Assembly (NCBI GenBank): GCA_964036155.1
Contig: OZ038422.1
Span: 69,649,201-69,713,200 of the forward strand
Reading direction: 5' to 3'
Origin: Diploscapter coronatus
Taxonomy: Eukaryota; Nematoda; Chromadorea; Rhabditida; Rhabditidae
Length of the DNA: 64,000 bases
Shown: positions 34,767-46,400 of the stretch, in pieces
How positions within the stretch are numbered: position 1 is the stretch's first letter
Layout: each line of letters opens with the position of its first letter
Notes under the pieces: generated by a model
Database searches by the model: none
What the model was told of the DNA's origin: nothing
What the model saw: only the letters and a program-made list of their open reading frames with translations
Made by a program: the position numbers and the translations under genes

Positions 34767-35755
34767 ATGACAGAAATTATATGCGAAATCTGTATTCTCC
34801 CTTACAGTAAGTTCATCTTTAATATATTTATTCTTAAATTTAAATAATTCCAGGCATTGGTGATTACAATCGAAATCCAGTTTTCGGAACTTGTGGTCAC
34901 AGTGTTTGTGTTTCCTGCAAAAGGACCATGGAGTAATTTCGCTGCATATTTGTTCCAAACTAAATTAATCATTTTCAGCAATTCCACGTGTCCGTTTTGC
35001 CGAGAAAAAGAAGCCTTTGCCGTTGAGAAAATAAATATTACACTATTTGGTAAGTCAAAACTCTTAAAGTTCAAACGCAAATGGCAATTTATTTTCAGAA
35101 CTTTTGAAACAACGAGAATCCAAAAGACAGGTAATCATACTAGAGAAATTTGGTATTTGAAGATAAAATATGCTCATTTTAGCTTCCATGCTCATTATGC
35201 AGTCAGTTCGCAGACAATATGCGAGTTTGCATAAGCTGTCCGAAAACTGCTGATTTATTTGAGCCTATTGATCCTAATGATGTCAGAAAATTGGTCTATA
35301 AGCTGAAGAAAAATGTATTACGGGATAAATTCCATATTTGCAGAAATGTAAGTATTTCAGAAGAATTCATTTAAAATTCCGAATAATTTCAGATTAAATT
35401 TTATTGTAGTAGTTGCATCGATGAAATACTTGACACGAATGATTCTAATAATTCCATATGTGTTGGATCCAGTAAGACTAATAAGATGCACAATTTCAAG
35501 CGATTCAAAATGGTAAATAAATGATTAATATTTCTAGTAGGAAATATATGAATAACTATTTAGAGTCGGGAGGATTATCAACTATTCATGCAGAAGAAGG
35601 AAACATCGGCGGATGAGAATTTGTTTAAGAGCGTGGATACCAAGCCTTCGATGAAATCTCCGGCCTCTAGTCAAAATTCCCTATTTCCATTGAATTCAAA
35701 GTCATCTCACAGTCTTCTATCAAAAGTATTTAGTACTCATGGGTATCTCGCTTAA
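34767..35755 (+). CDS. small RING-finger protein, putative E3 ligase
   Basis: 232 residues in seven exons: 34767-34806, 34854-34932, 34979-35049, 35099-35130, 35183-35347, 35393-35512, 35564-35755. The N-terminal RING reads ICEIC, CGHSVCVSC and CPFCRE, with the Cys/His spacing of a C3HC4 domain; such domains recruit E2 enzymes. A second cysteine cluster follows (LPCSLC, VCISCPK), then FYCSSC, so further zinc binding is likely. The C-terminus is Ser/Lys-rich. Nematode genomes carry many such lineage-expanded RING proteins and the target is unknown. The start follows a TTTTCAG acceptor by three bases. Confidence 0.82.
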
Positions 35756-38700
35756 ACAGAAAAAAATAATAAAAAGAAATTAAAATTATTCCGCTGCTTT
35801 GTGCCATAATACTGTGTGGATTGATCCTAAATGTGATACAATTGGACCTCATTTTTAAATCGAATAATTCGTCTTTCCATACATTTCATAAATTGCTTTA
35901 TGAATTTTTCCGTGTAATATTTACCTAAAATTGCATGTTTTATTTGCAGTTCTTCTTCGTTAAATGTTATCTTAAACTTTGAAGTTCACCTTTAAAAATA
36001 ATAAATTCTTCATTTAAAATTTATCGCATGCTCAATCTAAGGATTGCTCAAAATGACGAATATTACGCACAGTAAGATTTTTGAATATTGAAGCATCACA
36101 CATAGGCTCGGAACAAATTATTTAACTTGGTCAGAACCAGGTTGACCTAAATTAGGATATTCGCACTAATTAGTCCCATAGTATTTTCTTCAACCATTCA
36201 TCTTGAATTTGTAATTGACGAAATATTCCATTTTGGTGACGTCATAACTAAAATTTATATGGTACGATTATCCCAGTATATTTTCGGAACCTGATTTAAA
36301 TGCTTCATTCATAAGTCTGAACTCTAATGGTAGTTCATAAATTTACTAGAGTGGACTTTTCTAATTTTTAAATAAGTTCTAGGAGACACCAAGCACAAAT
36401 AATATCATACTTAAAATATGATTGGTTCCTAAAAATATTCGATAAATTACATCAATCATCACTGTTATAATAAATCTAAATTCATATTCCAATTCTAATC
36501 ATCTTCATAGTCTCGTTCCAACCCAAGCTTTAAAATTATGAAATGTTCTAAATTTGTGTAAATCCTTATAAGCGAGATAATTTACCTTTATTAGAGCTTC
36601 AAAAGTCGTTCAGCTCGATTCAATAATTTTGCGTAGACGAAATGCACAAGAGTTGTGAAGGTTTTCGAGTCTGGAAGTAGCATTGACGCGTTGACACGCT
36701 CAGCTTATAAATAGAGCTAGATATTACATTTTTGGAACTAAAATATCCGCTTTTAGTTCAAATTCTAAGCCGAACTTGGCGAAAATAAACATCAATAATT
36801 TGAGGAATGACGAAATGACGAAAGTCATAGGGCCAGGGGAATCAGAGCTCCCCGCTCATTGCTCGGCTATTTTCGAATTCGCGAAAATTTATGCGAAAAT
36901 GCATGATGGGGATTCGATCTGCTTGCAGCGGAGAAACCTGCGAGAATCGCTAATTTCTAATCCAGTGAGCCAGTGAGCCATTGCCTGGCTGCCAAAGCAT
37001 AGCAAAGGGATGGCGTGCGATTGAAGCTGATTCCAGAGAACAGAAAACGACTAATGTAAGTAGAAATCGAAAATCTCTAAATTTTGTTGCGGTGTACATT
37101 GGCTGTTTTGCCTCTTCAGCTGCTATTTCACCCTTGAATTCCCCAATTTACTATCAGACTCCTCGTCTGCGCTGCCCGCTCTGCTTGCACTCATTCAATT
37201 TCATCCCAATCTCTTTTGTCTCATTTCGTTGCTCTTCTACTGCCTTCTCGGAGTTTTCTATTTTCTGCTTTTATTTTCAAGTTTGCGATATTCGTTATAT
37301 CCTTTAGTTGTAGGCTAATTCCCTCCCCTGTGTGAGTCTATGATTTGAGTATTAAGACGGGAACAGGCGAACCCTCCAAATGGCTAATTTGCCTGGCCTC
37401 TCCCCTTCTGCCTTCAGTCCTTTGCACCGATTTGCCTCATTTCTTCAAACCCCCAGTCTTTCCGCTGTGGCAGTTCGAGAAATGCTCGCTCCTCTGTCTG
37501 CGTAGTCATTTAGGAGTTAATCAACCAAACTCCGCTCTTTTATTGATACTTTGTTTGTCCCATTAGTAGTCTCTAAACCTTTTTTCCCTTCTTTTAAATC
37601 TGGAATTTCGATTCACACACGCTAGAATATCTCTGCAAAGTGTTCGTTAGCAGTCAAATTTCACACAATTGCCATCCATCTTCATAACTTTCTAGTTCTT
37701 AAACGTGTATACACACAAAAAAATCCTTGCATCCATTGCAGTGCAGTTAGCAGATGAAGCCGTGCGAATTTAGAAAAGAAAGGTGTGGCTGTAACGGAGC
37801 GAAATACGTAAATGCGTGATGTGAATTGATAATTCGATAGGTTTGACGGGGAATGCGAGAATTTCGAAGCGATATGTCGAATGATAGTGGAACAGAGAAG
37901 CAACAGCAGCGGCGGGAGGGGAAAAGTGAAGACAGAGACGGACTGGTGGAAATGCGATAGGCTCTGAGAGAGGCGAGGAAGCGGCAATGCAACACCCACA
38001 GACAAAAGCAGGACTCCTGTTCCAGAACTTGGTTTATTCTGTAGTCAACAAGTCTCCCCAGTGTCTTCTTTATCTGCTCTGTTGGCTTGACTTGGCTCAT
38101 TTCCTCTCACTTACAATCCCCTGCCTTGCTTTGTCTTCGATCAGCAACTTCTTCCCTCCATCCCTATTCCAACAGCTCCCTTGACGATTGTCATTGCTTC
38201 TTCTGCTTGGCTCTTCTCTCTTCTCCTCTCCTGCTGCTTCCCATTCAGTTGAGCATTCGATTCGCAGTGCTTTGTCAGAATTATTGCTTATTGCTACAAA
38301 TTATGACTAGATTTGTTCTGCCTGTTCTGGTTAGAACGCGCTGTGCGGTGGCTTATCGAAAGCCTGTCTTAGGTCTCCGAACTTCTCCTCTTATATAGAA
38401 CAGCTCCTCGAGCTCCTTTTCCTGCAAGTAACTCGTTCGTTGTCTTTCCTCTGTCTGCTCCATCTACGCAGCGCACTTCCAGCTAACCGAATCTTCTGTC
38501 TCCTCGTCATGGCTGCTTGTCCTTTATTCGGTCAATTCACCTGCAGTCTGCAAGTTTAGGATTTTGCGAAATCAGTCCTTCAATGTTTTTGAACCAAAGA
38601 TGTTGGAACTTCATTTAGCTTTAGAATCAACTTCATAGCCATATATTTGAAGTTGAAATGGTGTTGTTTTGGTCAAACGAAGTGGCAGATCGTGTGTTGA

Positions 38701-41700
38701 AAAATAGCGAGAAGAGGCGAACGACACAGGAAATTGCGCATCACTCCCTTTCATTGTCTCTCACCGGCTCTTTTCTGCATTCTAGTCTTCCCCTTTGCGC
38801 ATAGTCGCGACGCGCAATATACGCGCATTTTTCGCAAGGAGCTTTTTAACACGCGAAATTTCACCTCATTTGACCGATACGATAAAGCTCCTTTTAATAT
38901 TTGTTTGTAAATTGGAGTCTAAGCTTCAACTGCAAATTTCGACATCCTTACTTTTGGATATTCGGGGATTTCCCAAAAAATGAGCTAGAAGATAAATTTT
39001 CTCTCAAACCTGCATCAGCGACGTTTCCTCCTCCCTCCTTTCACTAATCATCCGGCATGCCCAGCCCAGATGTAATCATTCCCCCTGGTGCAGTTCATCA
39101 ACTTGTCACTTATGAGTCTGCAAATCTGTGTCTTCATCCTCCCTTTCCAATATTCCCCTTCATCTCGTTTATCTTCACTCGCCACTTCTCACGATTCCTT
39201 CTTCAGCCCTACAGCCCTGCGCATTCATGTTGCCGTGTCCTCTTCGCCCTTTTCCCCTTCTGCTCTCGAGTTCAAATGCGCATGTGCTGTTGTGCAGTTG
39301 TTTGCTGCTGCATCTTTACTGCTTCTATTGCATCTGCTCAACCACCTCACAACTATTTAGGCAGTCACAATGGCCTCCCTCCCCTTCCTCATTGTCTGTC
39401 CTGCCCTGCCTGCCTCCTGTCATTCCCTTCATTTCTCCATCTTCTCTGCTCGTTTAGATCCTCAGCGATCACTTTCGACGTCAGCCCCTTTGTCACATAA
39501 TTCGTCAAAATTCGCTCAGTTTTGTCAGTCGCATTCCCAGATTCCCTCCTTGTTTTTGCCGTGGCCCAGCATTTTGGTTTTCGTGCCTTCAGCTTCTTGG
39601 CCCCTCGTTCTTCGCTTATCCCCTTGCTCCATTCGCCTCACACTTTAACAGGGTTTGTCCAATTTGTTCATTTCCCTCTATCATGATGACCCATATTTTG
39701 AGCAGTGACATTTTTCTTTCTTCCTCTTCTCCTGCATCTCCTTCTCCTGCAGCCACCAGCTCTGTGGTCGCAATGATCCGCGTGAGAATTACGAGTGCCA
39801 ACTCGGCTAATCTCTTATCTTCCACAGCTATTTTTGGCTGTTGTTACACTTGGTTTTGCAATTTGGGCAGCAAAATTTGGTTAATTAATATGGTACGAAA
39901 ATATACTCCAATAAATAGAGCCATTAGAAATAATAATGAAAACTGATAGATTACAGTAGCCTACGAAATCCAAATTTTAAAATTTGCGAAAGCGGAATTT
40001 CTAATTTGCCTAAAACCAATCGATATTTTCGAAATCAAAGTCATTGTTTTCAATGTTAAGCATTAGAACCATTAGAAAACATTGATACAAATGCGCCTAG
40101 GATTAAAGTAATGCAAAATTCATGCTTTAGAATGCATTCGAAACGTTAAAAATAAAAAGAAAAGACTCGCTTCTTATCATGATTTTTTATTCATGAAAGT
40201 ACCATTTTCGATTCTTAATTTCTATAAATTTTAGCCAAAGGAGATATTTTTTAATAATTTTATTGAACGAACAAAATCTATTCTAAAATCTTCGATCGAA
40301 ATTTCGCACAACCTTTGCTTACAGCTTCAATATTAGTGAAGGGAAATTTAAAGGTTTTATAAAATAGCTAGGAATTTACCTCACTGATCAGGGTAGGCGG
40401 AAGTTCCGGTTTCGGTTTCGAATTTTTCAAACTCTGAGTTTCGCACCGACCCTGTTATTGATCAACACCGATATCAATCATTTCCTAGCAAAACATATCC
40501 TGTATCTGTCTGGCCTTAAATATTTCACTTTTCCCATATTATTCTAAGGCACTTTTATAAAATATCGCATTATTTCAGTTTTTACTATTTTCATTTCGCT
40601 TATTTCGTACAACGTTTACCAATGAACGAAAAGTTACAAGTCAACAAATTTCAACAAACAACGCTCGGTCCAATCTCGTACCCTTAACCTGTACTACGAT
40701 CCCATAAGCGCTTAGGGCATTTTATTTGCGAGTTTATATCTGACGATGTAAAAATGCCTGAGAAAGTTACAAAAAAAAGCCAGAAACTAGACGACTTTAT
40801 AATCAGCCTTGTGATTTGTTATGCCCTTCTGCTTCGTTTCAGCATTCATTCTTCAGTCTTCTTCGTCTGCGCTATTGGTTTATTCTCCTAAATCTGCTCG
40901 TTATTCGGCTATTCAGGTGCTTTTCTACTTTCCGTCTTCATTCAATAGCTTCCATTCTCACGCACGCAGTCGGTTTCCTCTTATCATCTCGAAATGATGC
41001 ATCTGCACTCAGCACTCAGCCATCCACACACATCCACAACTATAAACACATTCATTCACTCTAAGACTCTTTAGTTGACGCGTCAAATATGCATAGTGCA
41101 TAAAAAGTTGGTAAGCAAGTAATTTTTTCGTCGATTTCCGTTCCTCTAAAAATTGATTCCCAGCTTCTGTCCTAATAGCAATAAAAAATGGAAAGATAGG
41201 GAAGGAGCAGAGTGCGAAAAGATGAATATATTAGGAGATGACCGAGGAGACGGGAAGGGGGAAAGTCTCTGAATAAATTCGGACGAAGAATAGAGACACA
41301 TCAGAGAAAAGAAGGCAAGGAAAAGATGAAAATGAAAGGCCAGAACCTGGCAGAAGCCAAGAGACAGAAATGGGGGAACTGGTGGGACTCTGGAATGGGG
41401 ACAGGCCCCCAACTAAATCTGCATACATCAGGAAGGGCTTCCTCTACAAGCTGTGCTACTTTCCCAGGCACCATTTGCATTCCTTCATTCTCCTCTGCAT
41501 ACATGCTTCCAACTTCATCTCCACATCTTCACAGCCCCACGTAAAACGTCCCTAATTTTTGTTCCTCCTGCTGCTTCTCTAATTCTTTACATCAATTCAT
41601 CACTTCAGCTATTTATTCATATTAATCCTTCAGCCATTTGTTCATTTTTCTGCCTCATCCACTCTCTCCAACTTTCCTAACTCATCTATCCGCATATTCA

Positions 41701-42492
41701 ATTTGTACTCGGGCGTGTTTAGGTCATTAATTCCCACCGACCACACAGATCCTTGAATTTATAATTATTCTCGTTTCATTAGAAAAACGCGGTGATGGTT
41801 CAAATACAAATTTAAGAGAAGAAGACTTGAAAATTTCATGCGAACCTAAAATATATAATGACGACGATTGCTCAAAAATTTAACATTTTGGATTATTCGC
41901 TTTCCAAAATTAGAAGCATCTCCTCATCTTTTAACATTATAAATGTCTCTACCAAGATCGTAGTTTATTTTAGTATTGTCCATTTCGTAGTAACCTGACG
42001 CTGGAGAATACAATTTAGTACTCCTTTTGCGAAATTCTCGGGAAGTTGTGCTTAGATGGAGTGTTATTTTTCTCGAAATTTTCTGCTCGTCGAGATCCAA
42101 TCCTTCCCAATTCACCAACAACAATGAGTTTGTTATCACAACGAGAGTGTTCGCAGTTGAATTTAAGGCCTCAATTGATTTTATAAGAACATTTCGTTAT
42201 GAAAATTTACTCTAACATGTTCTCTTCAAACATAACGCATCGTATCTACCATTATTTAGTCAAGTTTAGAAACAAGCATGAACTTATTTAATTCTTGAGT
42301 CACCTGGTTATCACTGACGATGGATAGAACGAAATCTTAGTGCACATGCAAACAATTTCTATTCATAAAATCGACAAAATTTTAGCCTGAATCATCGGTG
42401 AAAAGAATCACTTGATTCATTTTCAAAAATCTTTATTCGAAACTTTGACTAGCCATTTATACGCGTTTGTTTCTTAGTTCGTATAAAATCTC
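35756..42492. other. 6.7-kb gene-poor region with strand-biased purine/pyrimidine blocks
   Basis: No spliced gene could be assembled. Sense-strand CT-rich blocks lie at about 37100-37260, 38040-38260, 39120-39720, 40840-41000 and 41450-41680. Purine-rich blocks lie just left of two of them (37880-37985 and 41190-41350), giving sharp purine-to-pyrimidine switches near 38.0 and 41.4 kb. The open frames here are long because pyrimidine-rich DNA has few stop codons. The region may hold distal promoter or first-intron DNA of the GPCR gene, or unannotated noncoding transcripts. Confidence 0.4.
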
Positions 42493-42635
42493 TCGGTTGT
42501 TGCACCACACAACAACAGTCTTTCCTCGGGACGGACCACTAGTCCTGCGTGGCTAGGATAGGCCGGCTGCCCCATTACGGACGGAGGGTAGCCGGCCCCA
42601 CCTAGTGGGAACAAGGCTAGGGAATTTTTTTATTC
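42493..42635. other. GC-rich hairpin island, candidate structured RNA or retroposon end
   Basis: A 140-base GC-rich island in AT-rich DNA with three pairing units. GTTGTTG (42496-42502) pairs with CAACAAC (42510-42516). GGCCGGCT (42561-42568) pairs with AGCCGGCC (42590-42597), and this stem extends by CCC/GGG. CCACTAG (42536-42542) pairs with CTAGTGG (42602-42608) around it. A T-run (GGAATTTTTTTATT) follows at once. Strand is uncertain. Plus-strand reading gives a structured RNA with a T-run or Sm-like site; minus-strand reading resembles the 3' end of a non-LTR or SINE element. No promoter boxes identified. Confidence 0.5.
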
Positions 42636-43395
42636 TTTAATTCGTATATTTCTATGCGCAATTCAAAAATTTAATGAAATCGCTATCATGTGCATCATCT
42701 CTGTTCATATTTAGCACGAGATACGAAAATTCGCATTTTCGTGATGATCCTCTAAATGACCGATTGAGTCGCACGCAATTCCCTGCATCCTCGAGCACCT
42801 CGTAATATCCCCTCTGTTTTGTGTGCCACCCTCAATTTGCCTTCCTTCATAAGCTCCCCATCTTTTTCATTCCTTCCCTTCCTTGCGCGCCTTAGCCCTA
42901 CATCGCATGCCATCTTCGTGTTTCTTCAGCTCTCAAAAGTGATTATCCAGACCTGGCCCGCCCCTCGCCTTTACCTCAATCCTCTCTTCCGATAAATGAT
43001 TTCTATCTCTAAGTCCTCTCTCCCTTCCCTCCCCTTCCTTCTCTTCCATCAGTTTTCCCTCTACCCCGTGCATCCATCAGCCATGTTACCCTCAGGTCCG
43101 CCTGCACCCTCTATATCTTCCCGAATTGACCATTTACCTTTGGCCCTTCCCCTCACTCGTCCTCCAGGTTTGTGTCCATTGCCTTTGTAATGCATTGCTC
43201 TGCACAATGGATGATCCAATTACCTACCTCATCCGCGTTTGCTCGTCTAATTTACGCATTCGTACGGGTATATCCCCGATCGAATTCATTATGCAATCAT
43301 CTCGAACGAGCAGTCCATTCATTCCAAATGCTGCAACATTCCCGCCCACTAATTGGTGTTCCATTTCAGTGCGACTAGTGGGTCTGCGCGCATGG
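42636..43395 (+). promoter_or_regulatory. CT-rich upstream region of the neuropeptide GPCR gene
   Basis: A dense plus-strand pyrimidine tract (about 42840-43110) precedes the GPCR start. A TTTCAG acceptor at 43365-43370 lies 25 bases before the chosen ATG and probably defines the 5' end of the first coding exon. The frame open through 43126-43395 has no domain and is taken as noncoding. Confidence 0.4.
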
Positions 43396-43409
43396 ATGTA
43401 TTCCGGTAA
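43392..43409 (+). promoter_or_regulatory. overlapping five-codon upstream ORF
   Basis: The first ATG after the splice acceptor opens MDVFR and a stop. It overlaps the likely GPCR start (43396) in another frame. It could reduce translation of the receptor. Confidence 0.35.
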
Positions 43410-46400
43410 CTCCTCCTCTGACCCACAAGAAGTGGCCTTTGACGGAAGCGGGCAAACGTCATCGTCTTCTTTTTCTAATACAGTCGACGAAGAGACCTGT
43501 TTGCACATCAGCGATGCAATCAGGGCACAAGGCATTAACGACATCACAGAAGGTAATTTTCCATATTGAATCACATCAATAATCATCGACTGATGATGCC
43601 GGGGCTTTATTGTCGAAAGTTGGCTAATTGAGGCGAAATAAAAATGCGCACAAACTTTATGCACAGAAATTAGCATTATTTGCAGTCAGCTTTCTAGCGT
43701 TTCATCATATATTCTTCATAAAATGATGTTGGTGCAAATTTTAAAACTACACAGCGCATATTGAAACTCAACACATGTCAATTATTTATTTTGTATCAAT
43801 TAATCGTTCTTTGGCAATATCCAAGTGCTGTAACGGATAGGGCATATGAAAGTTCGGTTTTATCCTCGAAAAGTAATAGTATCTGTTAATTTATAGACGA
43901 AGACCAACCTCACAAATTCGGAAATTATAGTCTTGAATCTATCTTGAATTATGTAGAATTTAGATTCAGAATGCGTGAGCTCTTTCGGATTACTATTGAT
44001 TTATTCGGCTTATAGACTTGGCCTAGAATATTAATATGAATCAGCAACATTTGAAAAATAGCGATTTCTAATTTGACCTCAGTTACTCTTCAAAATTCAG
44101 TTTTATCGAATCACTTATCAATTTATCTCGATGAAATTTCGGAACTGCGTAAATCACTGAAATTGCAAGTTGCACGTTCGTATTTCTCTGCATAGGTAGA
44201 TTGTGATGCGATTACAGATGTACCTAGAATAATCTGCCTCAACCTTTATCTCATTTCCACTTCCGTTCCTCCGTTCCGTTCCTTCATCAATCGACTTCTT
44301 ATCATCTCTACCTGCTCTTCTAATCATATCAATACCCTTTTTCTTTATGTCGTGTATTTTTCCTTTCTTCTTTCTGTTTTTGCCCTGATTGCTTCATTCG
44401 TTTTGACTGCTCTGCTCGAGTTCGCCAGCAGCTGTCAACAGGCAGCAGCCATTTGAACTTCTCGTGGATTCGACTTATTTCATTCCGACAACCGACAAAT
44501 CGATCAGTTCGAAAGTTGTTAGGCTAACAATAAGTGAAAGATGATCAGAGAGGGATCTGATTGCATGAAGAAAGTAAATGAGTTAACCATTAGGTAAACT
44601 GGGAATTTGCCTAATCTCGAGAATTCTCGAATTGTAGTTTCCGGCTAAACACTTGAATGGTGCGAATTATCACTTAGTCTCTTTATCAATTTATCTTCTG
44701 CATAGCCAGACTATCATTCTAATCAGCCATTCGACATTTTCGTTTTCATCCCGGAACTACTTTCATTTTGCAAGACGCGTCAGATAGCGTGCATGTGTTT
44801 TCATCGGCGAATTAGCAATGCAACACACAACAAATGCGCAGAGAATCGATCGAAGCTGCAAATCGGTGAATCAGTGAGCCTGTTGGGAGACAACGTGCTC
44901 TTTAATTTGCGATGAAACATCGAAGAAGTCAGGACTAAGTCTAATTGCTAGAAGAATTGAGCAGGGAAGCAAAGACGCAAAAAGACAGCACAGCGAGACA
45001 AGCGAGCCAATTGGTGCTGATTTATTGCGCCCGTTTATTTCGACTCGCAAAAACTACGAAACGACATCGGGAATCAGTGAATCGCAGGGGAAACCAGGGG
45101 AAAACAACAAAGAACATGCACGATTCTGACAGCTGACAGACAATCAATCCATTTACAGATTTCTACATACGAGTGATTTTCATCACCTGCTATTCTGCTC
45201 TGTTCATTCATGGCCTAATCGGGAACGGGTCGGTGCTCTGGGCCGTGGCACACAGCAAGTATGAATCAGCCCTTATCTCGTTAATATAGAGATCTCATGT
45301 TTTGAGGATTCAAAATTATGCATCAAAAAACGCAAGATCCGGAAACACACTAATCCCTGATCAATATTATGCAAGAGGAAATCAAAAATAGCTAAATTTA
45401 TAAATTAGTTTTTAAGCTAACTGAGGACTAAACATCGGGGCTATGAATTTGAGAAATATCCCAAATTTGCTAATGACAAATAAATAATTCACCATTTACA
45501 GGCGACTTCGATCAGCACGACATATATTCCTGCTGAATTTAATCGTGGTCGACATATTACTCGTGCTTACAGCCATCCCTATCACCCCTTGGCATGCATT
45601 TACCAAAGACTGGCAGTTCGGCACAATCATGTGTCATCTCGTGCCCATCACTAATTCATGCTCAGTTTTTGTATCAAGGCAAGCTCTCCAACATCTTCGA
45701 ATAATTCTAATCTTTATCTTACAGTTGGTCACTAACTGCTATAGCCATTGACAAATATATTCACATAAATGATCCAACAAAAGCTCCTGTATCTGTAAGT
45801 TGCTGCTCAAAATTTACAACCTTGTAATCAGAGAGGGCAAATGCTCAAATTTGAATATGCGATAATTCGAAATGTTCTCGTCAACGGAATTTTGAACCAG
45901 CTTCCCACAAAAACGTGGAATTTTTTTTATGGAATTTCAAAACAGATTTCGTGTAAAATTTCAAACTTTTCAAAAGCCACCGTTAGGCCGACCCTCGAAA
46001 ATCAATGAAAATGCCTATTTTGGGGTCTAAAGAATGCGGAAAATAACCAAAATCCGATCCGTTTGACCTACGATGTTCTACGTCTGATAGAGTGTTCCTA
46101 TCAGCATGTAGATCATATCCTGGAAATTTCGAGTTCCAACAATGATTCGACACAATCCGACTAAGATCCTAAATTTCATAATTTTATGTTAAAATTGCGG
46201 AATTTAACAAAACAAATACGTAAAACAGTCATTTTGTCATTTATTCGCTCGAGTTTCGTTCATTTTCAAACCTTCGGCTAATAAGGAATTTGTTTGCTTT
46301 GGCAGCGAAAAAAGAGAAACGAGCGAATGAATGCGATTTTTGACAAGTAATGAACCAAAATGGCAACTTCTATTGATGAAAAATCAAAGACATTCGGAAG

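Noticed and set aside
36776..36976. 67-codon frame
   Set aside because: It opens on TTG, has no motif and no splice context. The TATA-like ATAAATAG upstream is not enough.
39057..39720. Overlapping plus-strand frames of 90-147 codons
   Set aside because: Several frames are open at once, as expected for CT-rich DNA, and none has splice-supported continuation.
46075..46114. microRNA precursor
   Set aside because: The stem is only about 17 bp with a 7-base loop, too short for Drosha/Dicer processing.
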